64,000 nucleotides of DNA from Zygnema cylindricum. Its lineage: Eukaryota > Streptophyta > Zygnematophyceae > Zygnematales > Zygnemataceae. Below the pieces are notes generated by a model. That model worked only from the letters and a program-made list of their open reading frames with translations, did not search any database and was not told the DNA's origin. The first letter of the stretch is position 1; every line of letters begins with the position of its first letter. Positions 20,655-30,233 of this stretch are shown piece after piece. The DNA is taken from contig JBBHKE010002638.1 of NCBI GenBank assembly GCA_037447655.1, forward strand, positions 1 to 64,000. Reading direction: 5' to 3'. The position numbers and the translations under genes were made by a program.

Positions 20655-22202
20655 CTTCAAAAGAAAGGAGGAAGAGCCACATGCTTGGAAGGAGGTAGAA
20701 TCATTTTGAGTAGTAAAACAGGGCCATTTGCAGAAGGTATTGTGACTGAAAAAATGCAAAGTAGGTTGATTTGGAGAAAACCAGAAAATAGGACGGCGGA
20801 TGAAGAAGGTCATCTCCATTCGGCAGAGGTCAACAAGGAGGATCTCACGTTGTGGCACCATCGTATGTGTCACACTTCAGAGAGCAACATTAAGGAGATG
20901 ATTCGTCATGGGGCGGTTCGAGGGCTAGATGTGGCAACAGGAGAGAAGGTCATTGGATGTGTTGGATGCATATAAGGGAAACATAAAAGGAAGCCTCATC
21001 CGGTGAAAGATCTTCAATTCAAAGCGAATGCCCCTCTAGATCTAGTCAATGTAGATCTTTGTGGGGACACACATCTAGAAACCATTGGAAAAAATAAGTA
21101 TATTATGGTGATAGTGGATGATTTCAGCACAAAGTCATGGGTATATCTTTTAAAAGCTAAGTCAGAGGCTCTTGAAACATTTAAAGACTTTGTGGTCATG
21201 GCTGAGAGGGAAAGTGGGAGGCAGGTAAAGGCGGTACGCTCAGACCGAGGAGGTGAATTTCTTCCTTTCGCTGATTATTGTAAAGAGACGGGGATAAAGC
21301 AGCAGTTCACGGCTCCTTATTCCCCACAATCGAATGGAATTGCAGAGAGGAAGAATCGGACATTGCAAGATATGGTGCGAGCTATGCTCCATACGACGAA
21401 ACTCACACATCGTCTTTGGGGAGAAGTAATCAAGGCAGCTAACCATATTACCAACAGGAGAATAAATTCCGCTTTGGGCAACAAAACACCGGAGGAACTT
21501 TGGAGTGGACAAACACCTACGGTAAAACACTTAAGGATTTGGGGATGTGAGGCTATGGGATACATAGAGGAAAGAAATCGGGAGGGAAAGTTTGCTGCAC
21601 GGTCATGGGAAGGATATTTTGTGGGATATAGTGAGAACTCAATGCAGTATAGGATTTACAACCCAGTTACTAGAAGGGTTAAAGAGTCCAAAAATGTGGA
21701 GTTTAATGAGAATTTGGAATGGATGGTGAAAGGAGCTAATGAATCCAAACGAGCTCAAGATTATGAGGAGGAGAGTCATTATGAGAAGTTCACTGGAGAG
21801 GAGGAGGAAGAGGACGAAGTTTTGTCAGAGGTAGGGACGAAGAAAAAGGTGCGATTTGTAGAGAAACCTTTAGAGAAAGTTTCGACACCTAAGCTTAGCG
21901 GCACCAAATCACAAGGATATAAGGTCACCAGAGAATCACCCACTGGCATTGACAACGTGACATCAGAAGAGACACTCCTAGAGAAGGAGGATGATGACAA
22001 GATTGAGAGCAGTGATTCGGATAAAGAATTTGTAGAAGACGTACGGAGAAGTAAGAGATCCACTAAAGGGAAGGCACTGGAACGATTTTCACCTAGACAG
22101 TCATATAAAAAGCAAACCAGACAGTCATATAAAAAGCAAACCAGCTACCAGAGGGCAATTTCTGAAATTAGAGAAGGAAGGGCGGAATCTTTTCTCTTAT
22201 GA
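20655..22202 (+). pseudogene. D pre-integrase domain and integrase
   Basis: Pre-integrase zinc box L-W-H-H-R-M-C-H...C-V-G-C near 20850-20970, cut by TAA at 20972-20974. Frame 21003-22202 is the integrase core: D-L-V-N-V-D-L-C-G-D (first Asp), V-R-S-D-R-G-G-E-F (second Asp), and P-Q-S-N-G-I-A-E-R-K-N-R-T (Glu). A G-Y-F-V-G-Y box, a long acidic linker and a 24-base tandem repeat at ~22094-22141 (S-Y-K-K-Q-T-R-Q twice) follow. TGA at 22200-22202 separates it from RT. Confidence 0.9.
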
Positions 22203-22799
22203 AAGGCAATTACACAAAATCGTCCAGCTGATCCTCAATCATACCAAGAGGCTCGAGACTCGGACGAATGGGAGGAGAAGTGGAAACTGGCGTTTATCAA
22301 AGAATTTAATTATGTAAAATCAAATGGGTGTTTTGAAGAGGTAGATTTACCGGTTGGTAAGAAGGCGTTTGACTCTAAGTGGGTTTTTAAGACAAAGACG
22401 GGAGCTTCGGGAGAAATTCTTAAATATAAGGCGCGGTTAGTATGTAAAGGCTTTCAGCAGAAGGAGGGTATTGATTATTCAGAGACTTTTGCTCCTGTGG
22501 TTAAGTTTGATTCTTTGCGAGCAATTATTCCAATGGCGGCGGCGGAAGGAATGCATATCCAACAGATGGATGTAGAGACAGCTTTCTTAAATGGAGAATT
22601 AGAAGAGGAGGTGTATATGAAAATTCCAGAAAGAGTTCCTGGAAAGAATGGAAAAGTATGGAGGTTGTGGAAGGCTTTGTATGGTTTGAAGCAGGCACCA
22701 AGAACATGGAACAATAAGCTTCACAAGGTCTTACTAATTTTGGGATTTATGAGGCTTACTGCAGATTGTGGAGTGTATATTCGGGGAGAAGGTAGAGAC
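22203..22799 (+). pseudogene. D reverse transcriptase, 5' part
   Basis: In phase with the integrase frame after the TGA. It contains S-K-W-V-F-K-T-K, Y-K-A-R-L-V-C-K-G-F, the QMDVETAFLNGELEEEVYM box with the first catalytic Asp, and LWKALYGLKQAPRTWN. It is cut by E at 22799 inside ...RGEGRD. The rest lies at 29242. Confidence 0.92.
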
Positions 22800-23841
22800 T
22801 GTAGAAACTAATGGTTTTATTAGTATTTTCTAGGTCTGAATAGAAATATAGAAAGAAGCCGAGGCAGTCTACCTCTAACTTCTCTCTCCAAATCTCAAAC
22901 TTGTCGCAGTCACTGAGAAATTGGAGAGGAAGCTAGAGCCATGGCTACCTTGGCTATCCTGAGGTTTACGGGAATTTTATACTAGGATTTATTTATTTAT
23001 TTAAAAGGAATGTGCCGGCGGCAGGATTTGATCCTTGTACCTACCGGCCGGCAGATAGGAAATAGCCGGTAGCCTTAGCCGTTAGATCTAGCAGTAGTAT
23101 TACGTACTATGTAGTTTGATAATTATATAAATTACAATACATACGATAATTCATTTAACTGTTACGATTTACGGGATGCATAGATCCGGTACGAATGATA
23201 GTACGGATTACGAATCAATACCGCGCATTTGTTTCGGAAGTGAAACAAATACCGCGCATGTATTTATTACGGCCACGATTAAATCTGAATTTAATCGGAC
23301 GGCCGGGATTAGCGCCGAGATCACGGAGGAAGATTTCGGCGGTTTGTGGCCATCGCCACATCGGATGACGCGTGGCGAAATTCCGTTGGATCGTAGAATC
23401 TCCGGAGATCATGGCACCGAATCCGGATTTGACATGTGTCGACATTTTGGCCATGTCGTACAATGTCCGTACATAAAGTACACCGGCGGCTGTACTTTTA
23501 CGTACGGAACTCAATTCTGATTGGTTCCGTACATCAGTAGATAGAGTCTGTGAGAGAGATAGGACTTAGAAAAATTAGAAGATAGGACCCCCTCTCCCAG
23601 AGAGCTTCTGTATAAAAGGTCAACTTTGACCCCCCATAACTAACTGCTCAGGGGAGCAAATTCAAAGATTCTTTTTGCTATCGACTCAGGGGAGTCTTGT
23701 CTTCACAGGGGTGAAGTTGGTCAGCGTTTTTGTCTGCCAGGGTGGCAGTTATCTTTGCTTAATCACAAAGGGGTCAGGATTATCCTAGAGGCTTCTTGGA
23801 AGCTGTCCACTCTGAGGACTTATGGAGGTCTCAGAGTTACA
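22800..23841 (+). repeat. E 5' LTR
   Basis: TGTAGAAACTAATGG ... AGAGTTACA. Landmarks in order: antisense tRNA-like block 23013-23092; an open frame of 114 codons at 23176-23520; G-box-like GACGCGTGGC near 23367; hairpin arms CCGTACATAAAGTACA (23467) and TGTACTTTTACGTACGG (23491); TATA-like CTGTATAAAAGG near 23608; conserved AAAGATTCTTTTTGCT and GGGAGTC words near 23664-23695. ATG at 23822 opens gag. Confidence 0.97.
23013..23092 (-). other. Antisense tRNA-like block in the E LTR
   Basis: Minus strand: CTAGATCTAACGGCTAAGGC (A-box/D-arm-like, 23091-23072), then AAGGATCAAATCCT (B-box, 23037-23022). Length from A-box to the end of the T-arm is about 70 bases, the size of a tRNA with a long variable arm. 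The T stem is only partly paired here. The same block recurs at 28408-28487. Confidence 0.5.
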
Positions 23842-25591
23842 GGTTATGGGCCCACCCTCTAGGGTACCAATCTTTAATGGAACTGGCTTCATATACTGGG
23901 AAAGTATGATGATAGGAGCTCTATGCGAAAAAAGGTTTTGGGGGATAGTGAGTGGACGATTGGGGCGTCCATCAAGTCTTGGAATTCCTCCAGGGTTTGG
24001 AGGAAGCAGATTCACCAGGAAAGAGGATTCACCTTCAACGGAGGAAACAAAGGAAGGAGAGGTGGTGGACAAAGGAAAGGAGAAGGAGGCGACCACACCA
24101 ATAGCAACTGGTTTAGCATTCATGTCACCTATTCCGAGGAACGAGGAGAATGATACTGAAACCTGGGACTTCAACAATATGGCGGCAAAGCACTTCATCC
24201 TACGCCATCTCACTCAAGGACTTGCATGTCCTCATTTGCAGGTAGAAAGGGCATCCGATCTTTGGATGGCTCTTATAGAGATGTACCGAAGTGGTACGAT
24301 TCAGCAACAACAGTTGGCTGATCAGAAAGTTAAGGAGTATGTATACAAAGGGGGAAATATGTTGGATTTTTGCAATGAGCTTGCTACACTCTTCATGGAG
24401 CTACAGAGTGCGGGAAAAGATTTGAGTGAAAAAGAAAAGGTTAACTGTTTACTGATGAAGTTACCTGATGAGTTCGTGAACATAGTTTACCGTGTGCAGG
24501 ACTTGCCTGACTCAAGGTGGATATGGAACTCAGTGGTAGGAATGATCCTCGTTCAAGAGAATACAATTGAGATCCGAAGGGGAGGAAAGAGTGGCCAAGC
24601 CTTGGCAACAGCGACTGATTGGAGGAACAGGGATTCCCGAAAACCGGTCGGAAACTATGGGGGTAGGGAGCAGAAAAAACCGGCCGATGAGTTCGAACCA
24701 AGGGCTCCCAAAGGACTATGTCATTTTTGTAAGAAACCGGGGCACTATATGGCAGAGTGCACTAAGCTAACCGAGCTTCGGTTAAAGGAGGGGCAGACCG
24801 GTGGTACCTCGAGAGGAAAGAAAAAGGCCCTTGTCACACAGGTACTTGAGGCTGAATCCGAGGACGAGGACGATGAGCTCCTTTTGGATGAGGAGTTGGA
24901 GGCGAAAAATGAGGTCGAAATTCCACGGAGGCAGAAATGTGCGTACGGTGGATTGAAAGGTGAAGCAGGATGGATTGTAGATTCAGGTGCCTCCATGCAC
25001 ATGTGTAAGGATAGACACCTGTTCACTAAGATAAGAAAGATTCCCACCGTAGAGATAGAGTACGGGGATGGGAGGATAGTCACCACTACTCTTGTAGGAT
25101 CGGTAGATCTAAAAGTGTTAGTGGAAGGAAAGACATCCATATTAACATTCTCCGATGTATTGTTTATTCCGGAGCTGAACAAAAATCTTATCTCTACATC
25201 AGTATTAGATGATAAGGGTTTTTTTACTAGCACTAGGGAAGGAGTCTTTACTGCTAGTTTTGAGGATGATGTCTATTTCATTGCTGAGAAAGGTAGCCAT
25301 GGGATGTTTAGGCTGATCTTAAGTAATGAAAAGAAGAAACTTTATTATGCTGGTGTTCATGATATTACGATGTGGCATAAGAGGCTTGGGCATGTGAATC
25401 TAGATAAGTTAAGAGAGATGAAAAAGATGGGAGTGGTGGAAGGGATTCAGTTCAGTGAGAGTGATGATATAAGTGATTGTAGTGGATGTGCTCAAGGTAA
25501 AGCACACAGATTACCCTTTCCTAAGTCAGCCACCTATAAGGGAAAAAAAAATTCTAGATCTAGTACACACAGATATTTGGGGACCGGCTAA
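23822..25591 (+). CDS. E Gag-protease-pre-integrase, first part of the polyprotein
   Basis: 589 codons from ATG 23822, the ninth-last codon of the LTR region; a second in-frame ATG lies at 23846 in the PBS. Residues ~1-290: Gag with a VPIFNGTGFIYW box, a P-P-G-F-G-G box and the helical UBN2-type domain. Residue ~300: CCHC knuckle CHFCKKPGHYMAEC (24719-24760). Residue ~387: catalytic Asp of VDSGASMHMC. Residues ~516-560: pre-integrase H-x-H-C-C box (MWHKRLGHVN ... CSGC). The frame leaves the Pol frame at nine A's (25543-25551) and ends 13 codons later. Without one A the reading would continue into integrase, so this is most likely a mutation or a base-call error rather than a programmed signal. 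Confidence 0.95.
   Translation: MEVSELQVMGPPSRVPIFNGTGFIYWESMMIGALCEKRFWGIVSGRLGRPSSLGIPPGFGGSRFTRKEDSPSTEETKEGEVVDKGKEKEATTPIATGLAFMSPIPRNEENDTETWDFNNMAAKHFILRHLTQGLACPHLQVERASDLWMALIEMYRSGTIQQQQLADQKVKEYVYKGGNMLDFCNELATLFMELQSAGKDLSEKEKVNCLLMKLPDEFVNIVYRVQDLPDSRWIWNSVVGMILVQENTIEIRRGGKSGQALATATDWRNRDSRKPVGNYGGREQKKPADEFEPRAPKGLCHFCKKPGHYMAECTKLTELRLKEGQTGGTSRGKKKALVTQVLEAESEDEDDELLLDEELEAKNEVEIPRRQKCAYGGLKGEAGWIVDSGASMHMCKDRHLFTKIRKIPTVEIEYGDGRIVTTTLVGSVDLKVLVEGKTSILTFSDVLFIPELNKNLISTSVLDDKGFFTSTREGVFTASFEDDVYFIAEKGSHGMFRLILSNEKKKLYYAGVHDITMWHKRLGHVNLDKLREMKKMGVVEGIQFSESDDISDCSGCAQGKAHRLPFPKSATYKGKKNSRSSTHRYLGTG
23842..23856 (+). other. E half-tRNA primer-binding site that contains the gag ATG
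   Basis: GGTTATGGGCCCACC directly follows the LTR. From my memory of plant initiator tRNA-Met, its anticodon arm reads GGUGGGCCCAUAACC, the exact reverse complement. The CAU anticodon therefore appears as ATG at 23846-23848, in phase with gag. Drosophila copia and Ty5 prime from the same tRNA region. Confidence 0.85.
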
Positions 25592-28181
25592 AGTACCCTC
25601 ACCGGGGGGGAAGAGATTTATGATGACTATAACTGATGATTGGTCTCGGTATTCCCGGGTATATTTTTTGAAAAACAAGTCCGAAGCTGAGAATTGTTTT
25701 AGACAATATAAAGCATGGAGCGAAAAACTCCATGAAACTCCAATCAAGAGAGTAAGGAGTGACAATGGTGGAGAGTATACTTCTAACCAGTTTGAGGATT
25801 TTCTGAGGGAAGATGGGGTTCAACACCAAAAGACAGTTCCAGAAAATCCTGAACAGAACGGGGTAGCTGAGAGGTTAAATAGAACACTAAGTGATAGTGC
25901 TAGAAGTATGTTGTCAGATAAAAGGATAGGGAAAAGGTTTTGGGCAGAAGCAATGAACTGTGCTAATTACCTCAAGAATAGAGTTCTTACTTCAGCTATA
26001 AAAGATCAAACACCTTATGAGAGATGGACAGGCCGGAAACCAGACATATCTCACTTAAAGGTTTTCGGCAGTCAAGTGTTCAGTCTAGATACTGATCGGT
26101 CCAATTGGAAGCTAGATCCTAAAGGAAAACCAGGATACTTATTAGGATATGATGAAGATGTTAAAGGATATAGAGTTTATGATCTAAAAAGGGAAGATAT
26201 AATCTTAGTAAAGCATCTAGTAGTTATGGATGAAGGAAAGTCTGTAGATCCCTTCAAATATACGAAGTCAGTAAAAATCAGATTTGAGTCAGAAAATTCC
26301 GATGACTTTGAGCTTCCTAACTATCCAGGTTTTAGAGAAGATGACATTCTTGCAGGAACAAATCAGACCGAAAAGGACTCGGCTGTGGAAACTCCAGTGA
26401 CAACTCTACTCGAAGCGGAAGACGTGGTGGAAATTGATTCGGAATCAAGGGATAGGGGAGAAGCCGAGTTTGTTCGAAAGAATCCACGAGAACCATCTAT
26501 TCCGGCCTCAGATTTTGAGGGGGGGAGGAGAAGTAGCAAAAGACTGCAAGAAAAACAGGTTATTAACAAGGTAACTAAACTATCTCATCAAGATGAACCT
26601 CAAACTTATGGAGAGGCGATGACTTGTCCAGAAAGAAACCGATGGAAGACAGCCATCAATGAGGAGATGGCTTCAATCATGGCAGCCGATACTTGGGAGC
26701 TGGTGGACTGTCCACCTAACCGAAAACCAATCGGTTGTAAGTGGGTTTTCAAACTAAAACTGAACCCAGATAACACAATCGAGCGCTACAAGGCCAGATT
26801 AGTGGCAAAGGGATTTACACAAAAGGAAGGAATTGACTACGAGGAAACCTTTGCTCCGGTGGTCAGATTTCCCTCCGTCCGCATACTTCTCAGTTTAGCG
26901 GCGGCGGAAGACATGGAAGTGCACCAGATGGACATAAAAACAGCCTTTTTGCATGGAGAATTGGAAGAGGAGATCTTCATGCGACAACCCGAAGGGTTTG
27001 TGGAAGAAGGAGAGGAGAGTAAGGTATGCCGGCTGATTAAATCTCTTTATGGTTTGAAACAGGCACCTCGACAATGGAATAAGAAGCTTGATGAGTTTCT
27101 TACCGGTCTGGGATATATTCGGATCAGCTCAGATCACTCAATCTATGTTTTCGAAGATGAGGAAGGTTTGATATTTATTGCAATTTATGTTGATGATTTG
27201 CTTGTATTAAGTAAATCAATGGAAAAAATTAACAAACTGAAAACCGATCTTAAGGGGAGATTTGAAATGAAGGATATGGGAGAAGCAAGATATATTTTGG
27301 GAATTCAAGTAGAGAGAGACCGAAAAAGGAAAATTATAAGATTGACTCAAAAAGAAGCAATAGGGAACATGCTTGAAAAATTTCAAATGGATAAAGCTAA
27401 TAGTTGTACAACTCCAATGGAGTTGAAGAAGGGAAGTGAGGGGAGTGAGGAAGAAGGAGTCATAGTCTTAGACGAGGAATTATCTCCTGATGAACAGAAG
27501 TTCATGCAGACTATTCCTTACAGGCAAGTAGTGGGAAGTCTAATCTATTTTATGAATTGTACCCGGCCGGATTTAGCTGCAGCTGTAGGAGTGCTGAGTA
27601 GAAGTCTAAATGCTCCCACTAAGAAGGATTGGGAGGCAGCTAAGAGAGTCCTTAGATACTTGGTAGGAACTAGAGATCTATGGTTGCATTTGGGTGGGGA
27701 GAATACTGACATCACTACTTGGAGTGATGCCAGTTATGGTGATGCTCCGATGAGGAGATGTACTTCTGGATATGTATTATATGTGGGTGATGGGGCTTGC
27801 TGTTGGAGTAGCAAACAGCAAAAGGTTATTGCTCAGTCCACCATGGAGGCTGAGTATATGGCCTCTTGCTCTGCTGTAAAAGAATTGATGTGGGTCAAGT
27901 CTTTGCTTGGTGAGCTTGGTCACCTTAAGAGTGGTGTGCAGAAAATATTTTGTGATAATCAGGCAGCAATCGCTATCTCTGCCAATCCTAAACACCATTT
28001 TAAAGCCAAACACATGGACATCAGACTCAGTTTTGTTAGAGAGAAAGTAGAAAACAAAATAATCAGTTTAGAGTACAGACCAGATAGTGAGATGGTAGCA
28101 GATATGATGACCAAACCTGTGCCTTCCCCTAAGCTAATTTTTTGCAGGGAGAAGTGTGGTCTGAAATTAAAGATTGACTAG
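25473..28181 (+). CDS. E integrase, reverse transcriptase and RNase H
   Basis: 902 open codons; the true Pol part starts about codon 27, at the A tract. The integrase has the D-D-E set: HTDIWGP (25571), RSDNGGEY (~25755) and PEQNGVAERLNRTL (~25848). A G-Y-L-L-G-Y-D box and an acidic linker follow. RT starts near 26640 (W-E-L-V-D...K-W-V-F-K) with QMDIKTAFLHGELEEE (first Asp), LYGLKQAPRQWN and YVDDLLVLSKS (27186). RNase H has WSDASYGD, MEAEY and FCDNQAAIAI, with the tail D-M-M-T-K-P. The last codons run into the PPT. All catalytic residues I can check are present; it is the only intact pol in the window. Confidence 0.96.
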   Translation: MIVVDVLKVKHTDYPFLSQPPIREKKILDLVHTDIWGPAKVPSPGGKRFMMTITDDWSRYSRVYFLKNKSEAENCFRQYKAWSEKLHETPIKRVRSDNGGEYTSNQFEDFLREDGVQHQKTVPENPEQNGVAERLNRTLSDSARSMLSDKRIGKRFWAEAMNCANYLKNRVLTSAIKDQTPYERWTGRKPDISHLKVFGSQVFSLDTDRSNWKLDPKGKPGYLLGYDEDVKGYRVYDLKREDIILVKHLVVMDEGKSVDPFKYTKSVKIRFESENSDDFELPNYPGFREDDILAGTNQTEKDSAVETPVTTLLEAEDVVEIDSESRDRGEAEFVRKNPREPSIPASDFEGGRRSSKRLQEKQVINKVTKLSHQDEPQTYGEAMTCPERNRWKTAINEEMASIMAADTWELVDCPPNRKPIGCKWVFKLKLNPDNTIERYKARLVAKGFTQKEGIDYEETFAPVVRFPSVRILLSLAAAEDMEVHQMDIKTAFLHGELEEEIFMRQPEGFVEEGEESKVCRLIKSLYGLKQAPRQWNKKLDEFLTGLGYIRISSDHSIYVFEDEEGLIFIAIYVDDLLVLSKSMEKINKLKTDLKGRFEMKDMGEARYILGIQVERDRKRKIIRLTQKEAIGNMLEKFQMDKANSCTTPMELKKGSEGSEEEGVIVLDEELSPDEQKFMQTIPYRQVVGSLIYFMNCTRPDLAAAVGVLSRSLNAPTKKDWEAAKRVLRYLVGTRDLWLHLGGENTDITTWSDASYGDAPMRRCTSGYVLYVGDGACCWSSKQQKVIAQSTMEAEYMASCSAVKELMWVKSLLGELGHLKSGVQKIFCDNQAAIAISANPKHHFKAKHMDIRLSFVREKVENKIISLEYRPDSEMVADMMTKPVPSPKLIFCREKCGLKLKID

Positions 28182-28194
28182 AAAATAAGGGGAG
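28182..28194 (+). other. E polypurine tract
   Basis: GAAAATAAGGGGAG-type purine run directly before the 3' LTR, overlapping the pol stop codon. It primes plus-strand DNA. The same tract lies before the 3' LTRs of C, M and H. Confidence 0.9.
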
Positions 28195-29236
28195 TGTAGA
28201 AACTAATGGTTTTATTAGTATTTTCTAGGTCTGAATAGAAATATAGAAAGAAGCCGAGGCAGTCTACCTCTAACTTCTCTCTCCAAATCTCAAACTTGTC
28301 GCAGTCACTGAGAAATTGGAGAGGAAGCTAGAGCCATGGCTACCTTGGCTATCCTGAGGTTTACGGGAATTTTATACTAGGATTTATTTATTTATTTAAA
28401 AGGAATGTGCCGGCGGCAGGATTTGATCCTTGTACCTACCGGCCGGCAGATAGGAAATAGCCGGTAGCCTTAGCCGTTAGATCTAGCAGTAGTATTACGT
28501 ACTATGTAGTTTGATAATTATATAAATTACAATACATACGATAATTCATTTAACTGTTACGATTTACGGGATGCATAGATCCGGTACGAATGATAGTACG
28601 GATTACGAATCAATACCGCGCATTTGTTTCGGAAGTGAAACAAATACCGCGCATGTATTTATTACGGCCACGATTAAATCTGAATTTAATCGGACGGCCG
28701 GGATTAGCGCCGAGATCACGGAGGAAGATTTCGGCGGTTTGTGGCCATCGCCACATCGGATGACGCGTGGCGAAATTCCGTTGGATCGTAGAATCTCCGG
28801 AGATCATGGCACCGAATCCGGATTTGACATGTGTCGACATTTTGGCCATGTCGTACAATGTCCGTACATAAAGTACACCGGCGGCTGTACTTTTACGTAC
28901 GGAACTCAATTCTGATTGGTTCCGTACATCAGTAGATAGAGTCTGTGAGAGAGATAGGACTTAGAAAAATTAGAAGATAGGACCCCCTCTCCCAGAGAGC
29001 TTCTGTATAAAAGGTCAACTTTGACCCCCCATAACTAACTGCTCAGGGGAGCAAATTCAAAGATTCTTTTTGCTATCGACTCAGGGGAGTCTTGTCTTCA
29101 CAGGGGTGAAGTTGGTCAGCGTTTTTGTCTGCCAGGGTGGCAGTTATCTTTGCTTAATCACAAAGGGGTCAGGATTATCCTAGAGGCTTCTTGGAAGCTG
29201 TCCACTCTGAGGACTTATGGAGGTCTCAGAGTTACA
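28195..29236 (+). repeat. E 3' LTR
   Basis: Copy of 22800-23841 with no indel (constant offset 5,395) and no substitution that I could find by eye. The LTR ATG at 29217 now reads into D sequence. Confidence 0.97.
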
Positions 29237-29241
29237 GAGAC

Positions 29242-30199
29242 ATGGTAATTTTCAGTGTTTACGTAGATGATTTCATTTCTATCTCTCACAACTTGGATTT
29301 ACTTGGAGAATTAAAGATTGAATTTCGGAAGTATTTTAGAATCACAGACTTAGGAGATGCACAATACATTGTGGGAGTTCAGATTCAGAGGAGAAAGAAC
29401 GGAGATATTAAGTTGAGCCAAGAATAATATGCAAAAGAGGTACTTGAAAGATTTAGGTTTTTAGATTGTAAGCCACTTGGAACTCCTCTTGATCCTCGTG
29501 ATAAGCTTTCTAGTTTTGTTAAAAGTCCCGACGTTGATACCCCGTATAGGGAGGCGGTCGGAAGCTTAATGTATTTGAGTGTCGGTACTAGGCCAAGCAT
29601 TTGTGCCGCAGTGAGCGTGGTTAGTCGATATTGTAGCAATCCAAAAAAAATACGTTGGGAGGCAGTGAATAGAATATTTAGATATTTGGCTGGAACACTT
29701 AGTCTTGGAATTGTTTATAGAAAAGATGAGAGCTTGAGTTGTTATGGGTATTGTGATGCTGACTATGGAGGAGAACATGATACAGGAAGGTCTACGTCAG
29801 GATATGTGTTTTTACTTGCAGTTGGAGCTATCTCGTGGAATTCCCGTTTACAACCTACTGTGGCACTTTCATCAACGGAGGCGGAATATATGGCTGCATG
29901 TCAAGCTGCGAAAAATGCTGTGTGGATTAAAGAATTTCTATCAGAGGTTGGAGTGGAAAAAGAATGCATGCAAATACTAAGTGACAATATGTCTTCCATT
30001 GCACTTAGTAAAAATCCCATTTTGCATAAGCGCACTAAACACATTTAAATTTAGTGGCATTTTGTTCGAGATTTGGTTGCGGAAAAAGAAGTTGAATTTT
30101 TGTTTGTTCCTACAGAAGAACAAGCTGCTGATATGTTAACCAAAGCAGCATTGAAGGAAGTCTATGAAATGGGAAAGACGTTAGTGGGCATGGAGTAAG
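29242..30199 (+). pseudogene. D reverse transcriptase 3' part and RNase H
   Basis: Continues the RT interrupted at 22799. The active-site box is F-S-V-Y-V-D-D-F, followed by I-T-D-L-G-D-A-Q-Y-I-V-G-V. TAA at 29425-29427 interrupts it. The open stretch 29569-30048 is RNase H: GYCDADYGG, STSGYVFLL, SSTEAEYMA, LSDNMSS; TAA then follows after H-K-R-T-K-H-I. The tail with T-E-E-Q-A-A-D-M-L-T-K reaches 30199. RT and RNase H domains are recognisable but cannot be read through. Confidence 0.92.
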
Positions 30200-30233
30200 A
30201 GGGGGCTTTTGAGTGTCTCAGTAAGAGGGGGAA

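Larger units (their letters stand above)
22800..29236 (+). mobile_element. Copia E, young near-intact element
   Basis: Plus-strand, 6,437 bases. LTRs 22800-23841 and 28195-29236 are both 1,042 bases at a constant offset of 5,395, and I saw no difference between them. Perfect TSD GAGAC at 22795-22799 and 29237-29241. PBS 23842-23856, PPT 28182-28194. It encodes all Gag-Pol domains with one frame break (A tract, 25543-25551). It is the most recent insertion in the window and sits inside the RT of D. Confidence 0.97.

Noticed and set aside
23215-23514. 99-codon minus-strand frame in the E LTR (again at 28610-28909)
   Set aside because: Overlaps the better conserved plus-strand frame; no equivalent minus frame is kept in G or N.
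25543-25551. Programmed -1 frameshift in E
   Set aside because: The pol frame is +1 relative to gag at this site; a -1 slip on the A run leads to a frame that does not continue pol.
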